NCBI GenBank assembly: GCA_013153755.1
Contig: JAADDU010000206.1
Location: 1 to 6,070 of the forward strand
DNA length: 6,070 bases
Source of the DNA: Campylobacterota bacterium
Lineage (GTDB): Bacteria > Campylobacterota > Campylobacteria > Campylobacterales > Sulfurimonadaceae
Direction: 5' to 3'
The translations under genes and the position numbers were made by a program. Shown here one piece after another: positions 4,858 to 6,070 of the stretch; the first letter of the stretch is position 1; every line of letters begins with the position of its first letter. The notes under the pieces are model-generated. The model did no database searches. It had not been told where the DNA came from and worked only from the letters and a program-made list of their open reading frames with translations.

Positions 4858-6070
4858 ATGGCAGTAACAATTAACGAAGCATTAGAACTTATATATAAAC
4901 ATACAAACAAACAAACTATAAAGATACTACCTATAGAATCAGCACTTGGATATATCTTGGCAGAAGATATAAAAGCAACTCATAACCTCCCACCTTACGA
5001 TAATTCAGCTATGGATGGGTATGCTGTAAAACTATCTGATGCATCTAAATGTGTGAAAGTAAGTCATACTATATTTGCTGGAGATAATTCACATGAAGTT
5101 TTAAAAGATGGATTTGGCATAAAAATAATGACAGGGGCTAAAATACCTCAGGGGTGTGAATGTATAGTTCCACAAGAAGATACAACAGATTGTGAAGGTG
5201 GTGTTATCTTACCAGATACTTTAAAACTAAACAATCACATCCGTTTTTGTGGTGAAGATATAAAAAGTGGCGAAATTTTACTTAGTGTTGGAGATAAACT
5301 ACAAGCTCATCAAATCACACTTTTAGCATCTCAGGGCATAAGCCATATAAAAGTGTATAAAAAACCTCGCATAGCTCTTTTTGCATCAGGAAGTGAGCTT
5401 AAGATGCACTTTGAGAGTGTTGAAGCATATCAACTATACAACACAAACACACCAGCCCTACTCTCTCGTGCAACAGAGTTTGGATGTACGGTTGACTTCA
5501 TAGGAACAGCTAGAGATACACTAGAGGAGCTAAAAGAGCATGTTAAAAGTGCATTAGACAGTGACCTTATCATCACATCAGGTGGTGTTAGTGTTGGAGA
5601 TGCAGACTTTACAAAAGAGGCATTTGGTAGTTTTGGGATGCAAACTTATTTTGATAAAGTTCAGATAAAACCAGGTAAACCAACCACATTTGGAAAAGTT
5701 GGAAATACTATGATTTTAAACCTACCGGGAAACCCACTTGCTGCTGCACTAAACTTTGAGCTTTTTGGGCAAAGTATCATCTTAGCTATGAGTGGTATAA
5801 AAGCCAAATATATAAACACTATAGATACTAAGATGAAAGAAGATTACAAGCAAAAAAAAGGGAGAATCTCTTTAGTTCCTGGGTATTTTGATGGTAGTAG
5901 TTTTGAAGTGTGCGATAAATTTGCCCCTGGCATGGTAAGCCCACTAGGAAAAAGTGCAAACTCATTTATGATGGTAGATGCAGAGGTAGGAGAGTTAAAA
6001 AAAGATACTAAAGTAAAAATCATCTCAACAAGATTTGACTTTACTTGTGAGGTGCAAAAAGAGTTGACTA
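4858..6070 (+). CDS. moeA: Molybdopterin molybdenumtransferase MoeA, nearly complete, open at the right edge
   Basis: MoeA inserts molybdate into adenylylated molybdopterin to make molybdenum cofactor, used by enzymes such as nitrate reductase and formate dehydrogenase. The frame is open for 404 codons to the right edge with no stop or frameshift; members are usually about 400-410 residues, so only a few codons are likely missing. Signatures in order: PPYDNSAMDGYAV (45-57), IMTGAKIPQGCECIVPQE (90-107), GEDIKSGEIL (132-141), ASGSEL (176-181), the TrpF-like MPT-binding block DLIITSGGVSVGDADF (236-251), KVQIKPGKPTTFGKVG (267-282), LPGNPLAAALNFELF (289-303), and domain IV ending with GMVSPLGKSANSFMMVD (358-374). 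The catalytic-type aspartates of SAMDGYA (D53) and GDADF (D250) are present. It is transcribed divergently from the ribosome operon. Many bacteria have two MoeA paralogues; which one this is cannot be told from the window. Confidence 0.95.
   Translation, partial: MAVTINEALELIYKHTNKQTIKILPIESALGYILAEDIKATHNLPPYDNSAMDGYAVKLSDASKCVKVSHTIFAGDNSHEVLKDGFGIKIMTGAKIPQGCECIVPQEDTTDCEGGVILPDTLKLNNHIRFCGEDIKSGEILLSVGDKLQAHQITLLASQGISHIKVYKKPRIALFASGSELKMHFESVEAYQLYNTNTPALLSRATEFGCTVDFIGTARDTLEELKEHVKSALDSDLIITSGGVSVGDADFTKEAFGSFGMQTYFDKVQIKPGKPTTFGKVGNTMILNLPGNPLAAALNFELFGQSIILAMSGIKAKYINTIDTKMKEDYKQKKGRISLVPGYFDGSSFEVCDKFAPGMVSPLGKSANSFMMVDAEVGELKKDTKVKIISTRFDFTCEVQKELT

Noticed and set aside
4812..4910. 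N-terminal extension of the four-helix protein up to 4910
   Set aside because: It would be antisense to the moeA start and Shine-Dalgarno and through both promoters. moeA is certain from its motifs, so the extension is most likely an accident of an open frame.
4858..6070. moeA as part of a mobile or accessory island
   Set aside because: Codon use and base composition match the neighbours, and no transposase, integrase, attachment repeat or tRNA gene is present.

Overview
The window is AT-rich (about two-thirds A+T), has tightly packed genes with short overlaps, and shows T-rich tracts upstream of TATAAT-like -10 boxes. Together with the gene content and order, this points to a Campylobacterota (Epsilonproteobacteria) chromosome, most likely a Sulfurimonas-like sulfur oxidiser. 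The genus is an inference. The order rsmE - rpmE - rsmI - rlmB - membrane protein - secreted protein matches, from memory, the Campylobacter jejuni Cj0156c to Cj0151c block, so most of the window is conserved core genome and not an island.

Layout: eight genes, seven on the minus strand and one on the plus strand. Reading the minus strand from right to left: a small four-helix membrane protein (4811-4398), rsmE (4401-3730), a DUF2231 membrane protein with a long coiled-coil and acidic tail (3667-2864), rpmE for ribosomal protein bL31 (2744-2544), rsmI (2540-1722), rlmB (1662-982), a RodZ-like bitopic membrane protein (985-158), and a secreted protein cut by the left edge (164-1). On the plus strand, moeA runs from 4858 off the right edge and is almost complete. 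No RNA gene, mobile element, CRISPR array or long repeat was seen, and no gene-free stretch exceeds about 120 bases.

How the genes fit together: the minus-strand run is a ribosome-maturation operon (two 16S methyltransferases, one 23S methyltransferase and bL31) with membrane or envelope proteins at both ends. Its likely promoter lies back to back with the moeA promoter, and the -10 boxes share bases. Two genes (the four-helix protein and rlmB) lack a Shine-Dalgarno sequence and have a -10 box placed so that the start-codon A would be the first transcribed base, which suggests leaderless mRNAs. The rpmE leader holds two hairpins whose G-U pairs form only in the rpmE-sense RNA, making it a candidate autoregulatory bL31 leader.

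Three start codons were assigned differently from the longest open frame. The DUF2231 gene starts at ATG 3667, which follows a good SD. rsmE starts at TTG 4401, in a TTGA overlap. The four-helix protein starts at ATG 4811, so that it does not run through the moeA start. No wholly new defence or mobile system is visible. The most interesting items are the rpmE leader, the RodZ-like protein, the leaderless-type starts and the histidine cluster in the DUF2231 protein.
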